DNA from: Streptomyces sp. NBC_00258
Lineage (GTDB): Bacteria > Actinomycetota > Actinomycetes > Streptomycetales > Streptomycetaceae
Assembly: GCF_036182465.1 (NCBI RefSeq)
Contig: NZ_CP108081.1
Location: forward strand, 11,904,001-11,968,000
Reading direction: 5' to 3'
DNA: 64,000 bases
In this document: positions 52,323 through 60,231 of the stretch, one piece after another
Position numbering within the stretch: the stretch's first letter is position 1
Layout: every line of letters starts with the position of its first letter
The notes under the pieces: generated by a model
The model's database searches: none
What the model was told of the DNA's origin: nothing
The model's input: the letters and a program-made list of their open reading frames with translations, nothing else
Made by a program: the position numbers and the translations under genes

Positions 52323-52907
52323 TCAGGCTTGTGCGACCCGCATGGTGATCTCGGCGATGCGCTCCGCGGAGAGGTCGGGGGGCAGGACGGGCTGGACGAG
52401 GTGGCTGACCGTCAGGCGCACCACCGCTTCGACGGCCAGGTCTCGCGAGTGGGCGTCGATTGCGGGCCAGACTTCCGCCGCGTAGGCGGTGAGCATGCTG
52501 ATGGCGGTGTCCAGGAGGGGCTCGGAGCGGGTCGTCAAGTGGGTGAGCAGGTCCTCTTCACCGCCCCGGCTGCTGGTCAGGATGGCTTTGATCAGCGGAT
52601 TGTCGGCCGCCGTGTGCAGGGTGTACCCGATGGCGGCGGTGATGGCGGCCCTCATGTCGCCGGGGTGCGCGAGGAGTTGGTTCTGTATGCCGGTGAGAAA
52701 GCGTTCGACCTCGCGCATCACCAGTGCCTGGCCGATGGTCGCCTTGGAGCCGTACTCGGTGTAGACGGTCTGCCGGCTCACTCCGGCGGTGGTGGCGATG
52801 TGGGTCATCTTCAGCCGGTCCCAGCCCTCGGCTGCGACCCGCTCGTAGGCGGCGTCCAGGATCCGTTCCTTGAGCATGGAACGGACCGACTCTCGATAGC
52901 GCGTCAT
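52323..52907 (-). CDS. TetR-family regulator of the alkane operon
   Basis: A 194-residue regulator. ILDAAYERVAAEGWDRLKMT and TTAGVSRQTVYTEYGSKATI form the TetR helix-turn-helix. The C-terminal ligand domain resembles AlkX-like regulators of actinobacterial alkane operons. It is divergent from alkB with a 104-base gap containing a near-perfect inverted repeat, so it likely represses alkB and itself and responds to a fatty acid or alkanol. ATG 52907 gives the standard start. Confidence 0.9.
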   Translation of the reverse strand: MTRYRESVRSMLKERILDAAYERVAAEGWDRLKMTHIATTAGVSRQTVYTEYGSKATIGQALVMREVERFLTGIQNQLLAHPGDMRAAITAAIGYTLHTAADNPLIKAILTSSRGGEEDLLTHLTTRSEPLLDTAISMLTAYAAEVWPAIDAHSRDLAVEAVVRLTVSHLVQPVLPPDLSAERIAEITMRVAQA

Positions 52908-52960
52908 CTCGGCCCCATCCTAACGAGCAACGCCCGACACCTTGACGACTTAGTGGAGCT

Positions 52961-52979
52961 CTGTCTAGTTTCTGGACAG
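52961..52979. promoter_or_regulatory. Operator candidate between tetR and alkB
   Basis: CTGTCTAG-TTT-CTGGACAG is an inverted repeat with seven of eight pairs matched, 32 bases before alkB. The word TTAGTGG flanks it on both sides. A TetR dimer site is likely. Confidence 0.6.
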
Positions 52980-53011
52980 TTAGTGGTCGAAGTGTCCAAT
53001 GGAGGTGGGGC

Positions 53012-54187
53012 ATGGCAGGAACCTCGTATCCGCTCGGAGCGCCGGTGTCGCACGTGACGTGGCGAGACGGCAAGCGCTACCTGTGGTTGCTCGGACTGGT
53101 GCTGCCCGCCTTCCCGTTCGCTGCGTGGGGGCTGGCAGCGGCCACAGGGAACGGCTACTTCTGGTGGCTTCTGCCGCCGGTCGTCTTCGGCGTGATCCCA
53201 CTGGTGGACCTCCTGGTCGGCAAGGACTCCGATAATCCGCCCGACAGTGTCCTCACCTGGCTGGAATCGGACCGGTACTACCGCTGGTGCACCTACCTGT
53301 TCCTGCCCCTCCAGTACGCCGGGCTGGTGCTGGCCTGCTGGCTGTGGTCCAGCGGCGGCCTGTCGGCCACGGACAAGGCGGGGCTGACCGTCACTGTCGG
53401 CATCGTCGCCGGGTTCGGCATCAACACCGCGCACGAACTGGGCCACAAGAAGGACACGCTGGAACGCCTGCTGGCACGGATAGCCCTCGCCCAGACCTGC
53501 TACGGGCACTTCTACATCGAGCACAACCGCGGCCACCATGTGCGGGTCGCCACCCCCGAGGACCCCGCGAGCTCCCGCCTGGGCCAGTCCTTCTGGCAAT
53601 TCCTGCCCCGCTCGGTATTCGGCAGCGCCCGCTCGGGCTGGCACCTGGAAAAGCAGCGGCTCGGCCGGCTGGGCAAAAACCCGTGGAACCCGCACAACGA
53701 CGTACTCAGCGCATGGGCAATGTCAGCGATCCTCTTCGCCGCGCTCACCGCCGTGTTCGGGCCGGACGTGCTGCCCTACCTGGCGGTCCAGGCGGTCATC
53801 GGCTTCTGCCTGTTGGAGGTCGTCAACTACCTCGAGCACTACGGGCTGCTGCGGCAGAAGACCCCCTCGGGCCGCTACGAGCGCTGCACCCCGCAACACA
53901 GCTGGAACAGCGACGACATCGCCTCCAACATCTTCCTCTACCACCTGCAGCGGCACAGCGACCACCACGCCAACCCCACCCGCCGCTACCAGGCCCTGCG
54001 CCATTTCGAGGAGTCCCCACAACTGCCCACCGGCTACGCGGGAATGATCGTGCTCGCCGTCCTGCCGCCACTGTGGAAGCGCGTGATGGACCCCCGGCTC
54101 CTCGCCCACTACGACGGCGACGTCACCCGGGCCAACATCCACCCCCGCACCAGGGGCAAGGTCCTCACCCGCCACGGGAGCTGCTGA
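53012..54187 (+). CDS. alkB: Alkane 1-monooxygenase
   Basis: A 391-residue integral membrane non-haem di-iron hydroxylase. Hydrophobic helices lie around 15-60, 75-95 and 110-135, and 245-270. The His boxes are all present: HELGHKKD near 141, HNRGHHV near 171 and RHSDHHANP near 315, plus the NYLEHYGL motif. It oxidises medium-chain n-alkanes at the terminal carbon with electrons from rubredoxin. ATG 53012 follows GGAGGTGGG. The stop overlaps rubredoxin 1 (TGATG). Confidence 0.95.
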   Translation: MAGTSYPLGAPVSHVTWRDGKRYLWLLGLVLPAFPFAAWGLAAATGNGYFWWLLPPVVFGVIPLVDLLVGKDSDNPPDSVLTWLESDRYYRWCTYLFLPLQYAGLVLACWLWSSGGLSATDKAGLTVTVGIVAGFGINTAHELGHKKDTLERLLARIALAQTCYGHFYIEHNRGHHVRVATPEDPASSRLGQSFWQFLPRSVFGSARSGWHLEKQRLGRLGKNPWNPHNDVLSAWAMSAILFAALTAVFGPDVLPYLAVQAVIGFCLLEVVNYLEHYGLLRQKTPSGRYERCTPQHSWNSDDIASNIFLYHLQRHSDHHANPTRRYQALRHFEESPQLPTGYAGMIVLAVLPPLWKRVMDPRLLAHYDGDVTRANIHPRTRGKVLTRHGSC

Positions 54188-54351
54188 TGAGGCGCTACCT
54201 GTGCCCTGTCTGCGGCTACGTGTACGACGGGCGCGCCGGTGCGCCGCGAGAGGGGTTCCCCGCCGGTACGGCCTGGGCGGACGTGCCCGACAACTGGCCC
54301 TGCCCCGACTGCGGGGTCCGTGAGAAGATCGACTTCGAGGAGTTGGCGTGA
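54187..54351 (+). CDS. rubA: Rubredoxin, first copy
   Basis: A 54-residue rubredoxin with both CxxCG knuckles: YLCPVCGYVYDG and WPCPDCGVREK. The single iron carries electrons to AlkB. Its ATG overlaps the alkB stop and its stop overlaps the second rubredoxin, so all are co-translated. It is of the AlkG1/AlkG2-type size; only one of two tandem copies is usually able to serve AlkB. Confidence 0.93.
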   Translation: MRRYLCPVCGYVYDGRAGAPREGFPAGTAWADVPDNWPCPDCGVREKIDFEELA

Positions 54352-54521
54352 AGGTCTGGGAATGCCTGGTATGCGGTTTCGTCTACGACGAGGCGCAGGG
54401 CTGGCCCGAGGAAGGCATCGCCCCCGGCACCCGCTGGGAGGACATCCCGGACAACTGGTCCTGCCCCGACTGCGGTGCCGCCAAGGCCGACTTCCAGATG
54501 GCCGAGGCATCCCGTGCCTGA
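54348..54521 (+). CDS. rubA: Rubredoxin, second copy
   Basis: A 57-residue rubredoxin, GTG 54348 overlapping the previous stop by four bases. Knuckles CLVCGFVYDE and CPDCGAAKAD bind iron. It differs from the first copy at many surface positions (for example GWPEEGIAPGTRWED), and closely matches the alkane-type AlkG2 pattern, so it is probably the true donor to AlkB. It overlaps the reductase start by eight bases. Confidence 0.93.
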   Translation: MKVWECLVCGFVYDEAQGWPEEGIAPGTRWEDIPDNWSCPDCGAAKADFQMAEASRA

Positions 54522-55821
54522 GACCACACTCCGCACCATCGCCGTGGTCGGCACCGGAGTCGCCGGCGCGACCGCCGCGCTGACCCTGCGCAAGGAGGGC
54601 TTCGACGGCCGCATCCTCCTGATCGGTGAGGAACACCACCCCCGTACCGGCGCCCCCCCGCTGTCCAAGGACATCGTCAAGCGGGCCATGACGCCCGAGC
54701 GGCTCCGCCTGAAGCCGCCGACGGCCTGGCAGGAACTGGGCATCGAACTACGCACCGGCACGAAGGTCACGGGCATCGCCGACGGCACCCTGGAATGCTC
54801 CGACGGAGGCCGACTGCCGTACGACAGACTGCTGCTGGCGACCGGAGGACGCGCCCGCACCCTGCCGTACGCCGCCGGGCATGACCATGTGCACACCCTG
54901 CGCGGACTCAGCGACGTGCCCGCTCTCCGCGCCGACCTGGAGTCCGGCGGCCCATTGCTGGTCATCGGCGCCGGACTCGTCGGTCTGGAAGTCGCCGCGA
55001 GTGCCCGGTCGGCAGGACTCGACGTCACCGTCCTGGAAGCCGACGCGGAGCCCTTGCGCCGGGTGCTGCCCACCCACCTGCGCCACGCCGTCCTGGAACT
55101 GCACCGGGCCCACGGGACGCGCGTGCATACGGATGTCACGCTCATACGACTCACCCGGCGGGACGGCATGCTCGTGGCAACCGCTCGGGACGGAAGAAAC
55201 TGGCACGCACACACGGTGCTGATCGCCGTCGGCATGCGGCCCGACATCGAACTGGCCGCCCAAGCGGGCCTGGACGTGGGTGACGGCATACTCGTCGACG
55301 CCCTGGGCGCGACCAGCGATCCGCGCATCTTCGCGGCAGGGGACGTGGCTCTGTATCCCGACCCGGCCCTTGGACGACGGGCGCGCGTGGAACAGTGGAA
55401 CCACGCCCAGCAGCAGGCCGCCGCAGCCGCTAGGAACATGCTCGGCGCCGGGACACCCTTCAGCGCCGTGCCCTGGTCATGGACCGACCAGTACGGCGTC
55501 ATGCTGCAGATCGCCGGCCATTTCACCGACGCCGACTCCCTGACGGTGCAGGGCGACATCGCCGGGTTCGACTTCGCCGCCCTGGCGATCGCGCACGGAC
55601 TCCCCGTGGGAGCTGTGGCGGCCGGAAGACCCCACGACTTCCGCGCCCTGCGGACGGCCCTCGACCACGTGGACGGCAGCCCGTCCCAAGCCGCCCTACG
55701 GACACCGGCGGTCACGCACGCACTTCTCACAGGCGAACAAGCGGCGGGCCACGCTCTTCGGCCTGGGCAAGGAGAGCCAGACGTCCCGGACACCGGCGGA
55801 TCACACACTGCCGCAGGCTGA
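54514..55821 (+). CDS. rubB: Rubredoxin/ferredoxin reductase, FAD-dependent
   Basis: A 435-residue pyridine-nucleotide reductase. The FAD-binding Rossmann motif is TIAVVGTGVAGATAALTLR at the N-terminus; the NAD(P)H motif is LLVIGAGLVGLEVAASAR around 150; FAD is bound again by DPRIFAAGDVALY around 275. A C-terminal reductase domain follows. It passes electrons from NADH to rubredoxin. GTG 54514 overlaps the rubredoxin stop. The last 50 residues are rich in Gly, Ala and His and may be partly random. Confidence 0.92.
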   Translation: MPETTLRTIAVVGTGVAGATAALTLRKEGFDGRILLIGEEHHPRTGAPPLSKDIVKRAMTPERLRLKPPTAWQELGIELRTGTKVTGIADGTLECSDGGRLPYDRLLLATGGRARTLPYAAGHDHVHTLRGLSDVPALRADLESGGPLLVIGAGLVGLEVAASARSAGLDVTVLEADAEPLRRVLPTHLRHAVLELHRAHGTRVHTDVTLIRLTRRDGMLVATARDGRNWHAHTVLIAVGMRPDIELAAQAGLDVGDGILVDALGATSDPRIFAAGDVALYPDPALGRRARVEQWNHAQQQAAAAARNMLGAGTPFSAVPWSWTDQYGVMLQIAGHFTDADSLTVQGDIAGFDFAALAIAHGLPVGAVAAGRPHDFRALRTALDHVDGSPSQAALRTPAVTHALLTGEQAAGHALRPGQGEPDVPDTGGSHTAAG

Positions 55822-56039
55822 CGCTCTCGGCCTTGGCGTCCGCTCCCTGCTTCCCGCCTCACCGCGGCCGCCCGCAACATCATTGACACCGCCGGCTGCG
55901 CGCTGACGTCTGCGGGCGGCCCTATCCCCATCGCGTCGTGCCAGGGCACGCTGCTGCCGCACCCGTCGTCCTGCGCCCTGCACCGCGACCGCCATCCCAC
56001 TCACGCACGCGCTCACCCGCCCGAGGCGGACGTACGCCG

Positions 56040-56340
56040 CACCGTGCGCTGCGCACTGGGCGAACTGACCGTCAGGTGGCCTCACATCGTCAACCACCCC
56101 AACCCCTCTGCCCGGGCCTGCCACGCGCCCGCATCCGCATCCGGCGCCCGATCCCGCCGCCGCTCAGCGACTGCCCCGCCCTGCAGTACGGCGCCCTGGC
56201 GCTGCACTACCTCCTCGACCACAGAGGAGCACCGCTGCCGCCGCAGTCATGGGACAAGACCCGAGCAGCATCCGCTACTTGGTGTGCTCGGCACCCGCGC
56301 AGTCCCGGACCGCAGCTCGCCGCCCGGCCCTTCGCGCGGA
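56040..56340 (+). pseudogene. Decayed sigma-region-4-like gene
   Basis: Short protein-like pieces appear in changing frames: RCALGELTVRWPHIVNHPNP, then CPALQYGALALHYLLD, then MGQDPSSIRYLVCSA. Together they follow the order of a sigma-70 region 4-like helix-turn-helix (two helices, then a recognition helix). No frame joins them, so at least two indels are needed. It is likely a dead gene; chance cannot be excluded. Confidence 0.35.
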
Positions 56341-56405
56341 CTCTCCGACCCGGCGAAACCCAAACCGGGGCCCAGCGGTCGTGCCGTGGGTGCTCCGGAG
56401 GCTGT

Positions 56406-57026
56406 TCAGCTGGCGGCTGTCTCCGGCTGCGGCTGGGCCTCGGTGGACTGCGGGGCGGTGGCGGCGGTGTAGAAGACGGATGAGCCCTGCTTGGTGCGGT
56501 GGGCGTGGCTCTTGGCGACCAGCCCTTCGACCGTGGTGCGCACGACGGTGGTCTTGATGGTGCGGTCGGGGTGGGCCTGGGTGAGTGCGGAGGAGATCTC
56601 GGCCGCCGAGCGCGGCTCGTTCTGCTGCTTGAGGTGGTTGCGGATCAGCTCGACGAGGGACGGCCTGCCGTCTGCCTTGGACGCCTTTGCCGACGAGACC
56701 TTGGCAGCCGTCTTCTTCGACGCTGCTTTGCTCGCACCCGCGGCGGCCGTCTTCTTCGACTTGCTCTGCTTGGGCTCGGCGGCTTGGCGGGGCACGGACG
56801 AAGCGGCCTTGGCGGCCGCCTCGGCGGCGGGGCCCACGCTGCCGAGCGCCTGCTGCATGTTCACCAATACGGTGTGGTCATGCTGCAGAGCACGCAGCTG
56901 CTCCTGCAGGGCGTCGACTTCCGCGCCGATGCGTTCCTGCTCCTTAGTGTTGCGCTCCAGATCACCCGTGATCTGGGTGACGTACTGCGACGTCAGTTCT
57001 GTACCGCTGGCCTGACTTCCAGACAT
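56406..57026 (-). CDS. Coiled-coil / winged-helix hypothetical regulator
   Basis: A 206-residue protein from ATG 57026, after AAAGGG. Residues 5-65 form a coiled coil (LERNTKEQERIGAEVDALQE). A lysine/alanine-rich linker follows at about 75-115 (SKKTAAAGASKAASKKTAAK), histone-H1-like. The C-terminal 80 residues look like a winged helix: SLVELIRNHLKQQNEPRSAA, then TTVVRTTVEGLVAKSHAHRT. It is a known Streptomyces type annotated only as regulatory protein. DNA binding with a chromatin-like tail is likely. I cannot name its target. Confidence 0.75.
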   Translation of the reverse strand: MSGSQASGTELTSQYVTQITGDLERNTKEQERIGAEVDALQEQLRALQHDHTVLVNMQQALGSVGPAAEAAAKAASSVPRQAAEPKQSKSKKTAAAGASKAASKKTAAKVSSAKASKADGRPSLVELIRNHLKQQNEPRSAAEISSALTQAHPDRTIKTTVVRTTVEGLVAKSHAHRTKQGSSVFYTAATAPQSTEAQPQPETAAS

Positions 57027-57264
57027 GACATGGGCCCTTTCTGCAGCGCGCAAGCACGGTGGCAAAAGCATCAACCGTATGCGCCAGTGGATGACCGGAT
57101 GGCCCGCAGGACACCACTGCGGCAGCCTGCAGGAATCTAGAGATAGTACGCACGAGTGGAACCAGATGTTCCTGCTGAGTGATGTGTCACTCTCCGTGAA
57201 GGTGAGGCGGCCAGTAGATACGGGTGCACCACGCCAGTAACTGGCAGTTGTGCCGTCAGTGCCG

Positions 57265-58293
57265 TCACCGTTGAACCGCCGCTCGGCCCACCCCGATCCG
57301 AGGTGACGAGTGCCAGGAGATTTCCTCGTCGCTGATGTGCTGCCAGCCAGCCAGAAGACGGGAGCGGACCAATTGGTCGAGGAGGTCCTCGATCTGCTGT
57401 GGGGACTGGCCGCACAGCCGGGCAAGGAGGTCGAGTTCCGCGTTCCCGGTGCTGTCACAGGTGTGGGCGGCGAGTGTCAGCGCGGTGAGCTGAACCGAGG
57501 GAGCCATCCCGCGCGGCGCGGCCAGGGGAGCGGGGCGCAGGGCCCAGTGGGCCGCGCGAGCACGGGCGCTGCGGCCGGAGGCCTGGTTCTGCATGGCCGC
57601 ATCGAGCAGACGGACTTCCATGGGGGAGCGCGGCCGAGCAGGGCAGATCAGCCATCCGGCGTGCTCGAGTTCGCTCCACAGTTCGGTACGGCCCCGCAGC
57701 CGCATGCCGCGCAGGAAGCCGTTGGGGAGCTGGACATGCCCCTGATGGTCGGCGCGCAGCGCGCACTGCAGGGCCAGCAGGCGGGCGGCGGGGGAGGAGT
57801 ATCGGGGCAGGGCCACCGCAAGGTAGGTGAGCATTTCCCTCACGCACAGCCGCTCGCCCGGCCCGTGAAGGGGACTGCGGCGCCGGGCTGTCCGACGCGT
57901 CGTTTTCGTCGGCGAGGGGCCGGTCAGTGTGTCGGGTACGACGGCGGTGTAACGGGTTGCGGCCGCGCAGGCGGCGCAGGCATCCGCAAGGCGCCACATG
58001 CGACCGCTGCGGTCACAGGTCAGGGTCAGCAGTACCGGGCCGGCGCAGCCGCGGCGGCGTGGGTGCCATGAGCAGCCCCGTGCCCGGCACTGGCAGGTCC
58101 GCAGATGCCCCGGCAGTGCGTCGTGTTGGGCATGGCGGGCCAGATGGGTCAGCGCGGCCGACCGTGCGGAGGAGGCCGGCAGCCGGTAGCCGTGAAGCGT
58201 GCAGTGAGGGCAGCTCAACAGCGGTCCGCCCGGCTGCGGGTGCAGCCGTACGGTCCAGATGCGCGGCACCGTGTCATGCGTGGAGAGCCTCAT
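57265..58293 (-). CDS. Hypothetical Cys-rich protein of linear-plasmid type
   Basis: A 342-residue protein. The N-terminal 120 residues carry several Cys/His groups (CPHCTLHGY; CQCRARGCSWHPRRRGC; CDRSGRMWRLADACAACAAA) that suggest two zinc-binding units. The middle is helical, and the C-terminus (about 270-330) contains a winged-helix-like repeat (LARLCGQSPQQIEDLLDQLV). I do not recognise the family; similar proteins are common in Streptomyces accessory regions. It is divergent from the XRE gene at 58472, and an operator-like palindrome lies between them. Confidence 0.7.
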   Translation of the reverse strand: MRLSTHDTVPRIWTVRLHPQPGGPLLSCPHCTLHGYRLPASSARSAALTHLARHAQHDALPGHLRTCQCRARGCSWHPRRRGCAGPVLLTLTCDRSGRMWRLADACAACAAATRYTAVVPDTLTGPSPTKTTRRTARRRSPLHGPGERLCVREMLTYLAVALPRYSSPAARLLALQCALRADHQGHVQLPNGFLRGMRLRGRTELWSELEHAGWLICPARPRSPMEVRLLDAAMQNQASGRSARARAAHWALRPAPLAAPRGMAPSVQLTALTLAAHTCDSTGNAELDLLARLCGQSPQQIEDLLDQLVRSRLLAGWQHISDEEISWHSSPRIGVGRAAVQR

Positions 58294-58420
58294 CCGGCTC
58301 GTCGTCCTCCGATCTGGTCCGTGCCGCTGAACTTCCGTGTCCCAGACGTCGGGAAACGGGAGCCAGGCACGCTGCGGTGCTGATCCTGCACCACGGATGT
58401 CACCCCTTCCCTAGCAAATA

Positions 58421-58436
58421 GTGCAGAGGTCTGCAC
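58421..58436. promoter_or_regulatory. Palindromic operator candidate before the XRE gene
   Basis: GTGCAGA-GG-TCTGCAC is a perfect 7-2-7 inverted repeat. A second copy of one arm (TTCTGCAC) lies 15 bases on. It sits in the gap between the divergent Cys-rich gene and the XRE gene and is the likely autoregulatory site. Confidence 0.6.
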
Positions 58437-58471
58437 TGACGGGGCAGGGTTCTGCACCGTCGGATGGTGGG

Positions 58472-58735
58472 GTGACGATCTTGCCGCCCGACCCCGACCT
58501 CACCGCGCTGCGCGTGACGCTCGCACGGTTGAGGAATGGGCGCGGATGGAGCTTCGATGAACTCGCCCGTCGTAGCGGCCTGGCCCGGCGCACCCTCATC
58601 GATCTCGAGCACGGTCGCACCACTGGCAGCGTCACCACCTGGCACGCCCTCGCCCACGCCTTCGACGTCCCCATCGAACACCTGCTGGGCCCGCTCTGCG
58701 ACGACCACGCCCCGCCTGGATCCACGGCCTCCTGA
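58472..58735 (+). CDS. Small XRE-family regulator
   Basis: An 87-residue protein, nearly all helix-turn-helix: LTALRVTLARLRNGRGWSFD, ELARRSGLARRTLIDLEHGR. GTG 58472 follows GGTGG. It is followed by a DUF6083 gene on the same strand. Its operator is probably the palindrome 36 bases upstream. Confidence 0.85.
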   Translation: MTILPPDPDLTALRVTLARLRNGRGWSFDELARRSGLARRTLIDLEHGRTTGSVTTWHALAHAFDVPIEHLLGPLCDDHAPPGSTAS

Positions 58736-58903
58736 CCTGGTCGCACCCGGCCTGGCGCGCCGGGTGAATCACCCGAACCGGCGAGCAGGCATAGAACGCG
58801 TACTCGCCTACGCAGTCATGCGTTCGGCGCCGCTGGGCTGTCCGTGGGACACCGCCCTCGTCGCCCCCACCGCTGCGGCGTGGCACCTGGCACGGTCCGG
58901 GCC

Positions 58904-59752
58904 ATGTGCCCCAACACCGCCTCCACCAGCCGCCACCGGGACAGCAGCCCCCGCACCACGTACCCGCGCCGCCCGCTGCGCGTGGCCGCCGCCAGCCCCA
59001 GCCGCCTGCTGCGCGCCGGCCAGAGCAGTCGCTGCCGCCAGTGCGGCCACCGCATCGACCTCTACCAGCGAACCGACCAGCGGCCCATCGCCCTGCACCC
59101 CGCCGAACTGGCCAGCGCCGATGTCCCACCGCCGTGCCGCTGGCACCTGAGCAGCGGCATCGCCCACCCCCACGGCGACGGCAGCCCCTGGTGCCGCATC
59201 CCGCACGCCGTGCTCTGCCCCAGCCGCACCGCAACCACCCGGACGAGCCCTCACATCGAGGCCATGCGCCGCCAACTCGCCGTCCGCACCCGCCGCCTCA
59301 TCGACACCGGCGCCATCACCCAGACCCCGCCCACCTCCGGCGAGACTCTCGCGGACAGCCGGGCTGTCGTACAGCTCCTGCTCGGCCGCTACCTCGCCGA
59401 GGGCCCCATCGACGGCATCCGCTGCGTCGCCCAGACACGCCAGCGCCGCCGCTGCCCCCACCCCGTCCTCGACCCCCGCACCCCGGCCGGCATCTGGACG
59501 CTCCTGCCCGTCGGCCCGCAGCACGGCCAACTCGCCCTGCCCGACGCCCTGATGGCCGTCTACGACCTCAGCCGCCTGCCCTACACAGAGCAGCTGCGCT
59601 GGCGCACCCAGCGCTGCCCCGCCCACGCCGCCACCCCCGGAGCCGCCGACCTCACCCTGGCCGGATGGCAGGTCTTCGACCCCCTCCTGCACACGGCACA
59701 CATCCGCACCTGCCTCCCACACCCCCCGCCAAGCCGCCGCAGGGAGGCGTGA
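58904..59752 (+). CDS. DUF6083-domain protein
   Basis: A 282-residue protein. The signature CRQCGHRIDLYQRTDQRPIA then LHPAELASADVPPPCRWHLS and HPHGDGSPWCRIPHAVLCPS matches DUF6083 (Cys pairs and a final Cys, probably zinc-binding). The rest has additional Cys/His (CVAQTRQRRRCPHPV; RCPAHAAT). The function is unknown. It leads a run with a ribbon-helix-helix-like gene and a helicase, spaced by two and minus four bases, so they form one operon. ATG 58904 is the last start before the domain. Confidence 0.8.
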   Translation: MCPNTASTSRHRDSSPRTTYPRRPLRVAAASPSRLLRAGQSSRCRQCGHRIDLYQRTDQRPIALHPAELASADVPPPCRWHLSSGIAHPHGDGSPWCRIPHAVLCPSRTATTRTSPHIEAMRRQLAVRTRRLIDTGAITQTPPTSGETLADSRAVVQLLLGRYLAEGPIDGIRCVAQTRQRRRCPHPVLDPRTPAGIWTLLPVGPQHGQLALPDALMAVYDLSRLPYTEQLRWRTQRCPAHAATPGAADLTLAGWQVFDPLLHTAHIRTCLPHPPPSRRREA

Positions 59753-59754
59753 CG

Positions 59755-60231
59755 ATGCCGCACCACGCCCTGGAAATCACCCTGACCCGTCCCCTTGCCC
59801 CCGCCGAACTCCGCCATGCCGCCCGCGTGCTGCCGCTCGCGGCCGACCACGACACCACCCGCCTCATGGTCCTCGCGCGCGCCAAAACTCCCGGCCGGGC
59901 AGCGCACCGCCTGCGTCAACTCCTCGACACGCAGTTGCCCATCGACGTGATCACCACCCACTACCCGGACGCAAGCGGGCAGGTCCTGCTCAACGTCGCC
60001 TTCCCGGCTGCCACCCGCACCACCCTGAAGACTGCCGCCGACCACACCGGCCAAAGCCCCGAGCGCTTCGTCCAGCTGGCCCTGCACCGCGCCCTGGCCC
60101 AGCACGCCAGCGACGAAGCCGACCGCCTCCACCAGGAGGCGAGGCACCTCCTCACCCACACCACCGCCGCGCACCTCCTGGCGGCCGTCGGACACGCTCT
60201 CACCCAGACCCCCGGAGCACCGCAGCCATGA
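59755..60231 (+). CDS. Small hypothetical protein, RHH-like C-terminus
   Basis: A 158-residue protein, ATG 59755 after AGGGAGG. The N-terminal 70 residues look alpha/beta (ALEITLTRPLAPAELRHAAR). A later segment VLLNVAFPAATRTTLKTAAD, then HTGQSPERFVQLALHRALA, has the strand-helix-helix pattern of a ribbon-helix-helix protein. It is in an operon with DUF6083 and helicase genes, overlapping the helicase by four bases. Confidence 0.65.
   Translation: MPHHALEITLTRPLAPAELRHAARVLPLAADHDTTRLMVLARAKTPGRAAHRLRQLLDTQLPIDVITTHYPDASGQVLLNVAFPAATRTTLKTAADHTGQSPERFVQLALHRALAQHASDEADRLHQEARHLLTHTTAAHLLAAVGHALTQTPGAPQP

Noticed and set aside
58632..59722. Gly/Val/Cys-rich frames opposite DUF6083
   Set aside because: They mirror the DUF6083 gene, whose Cys motifs and signature are on the plus strand.
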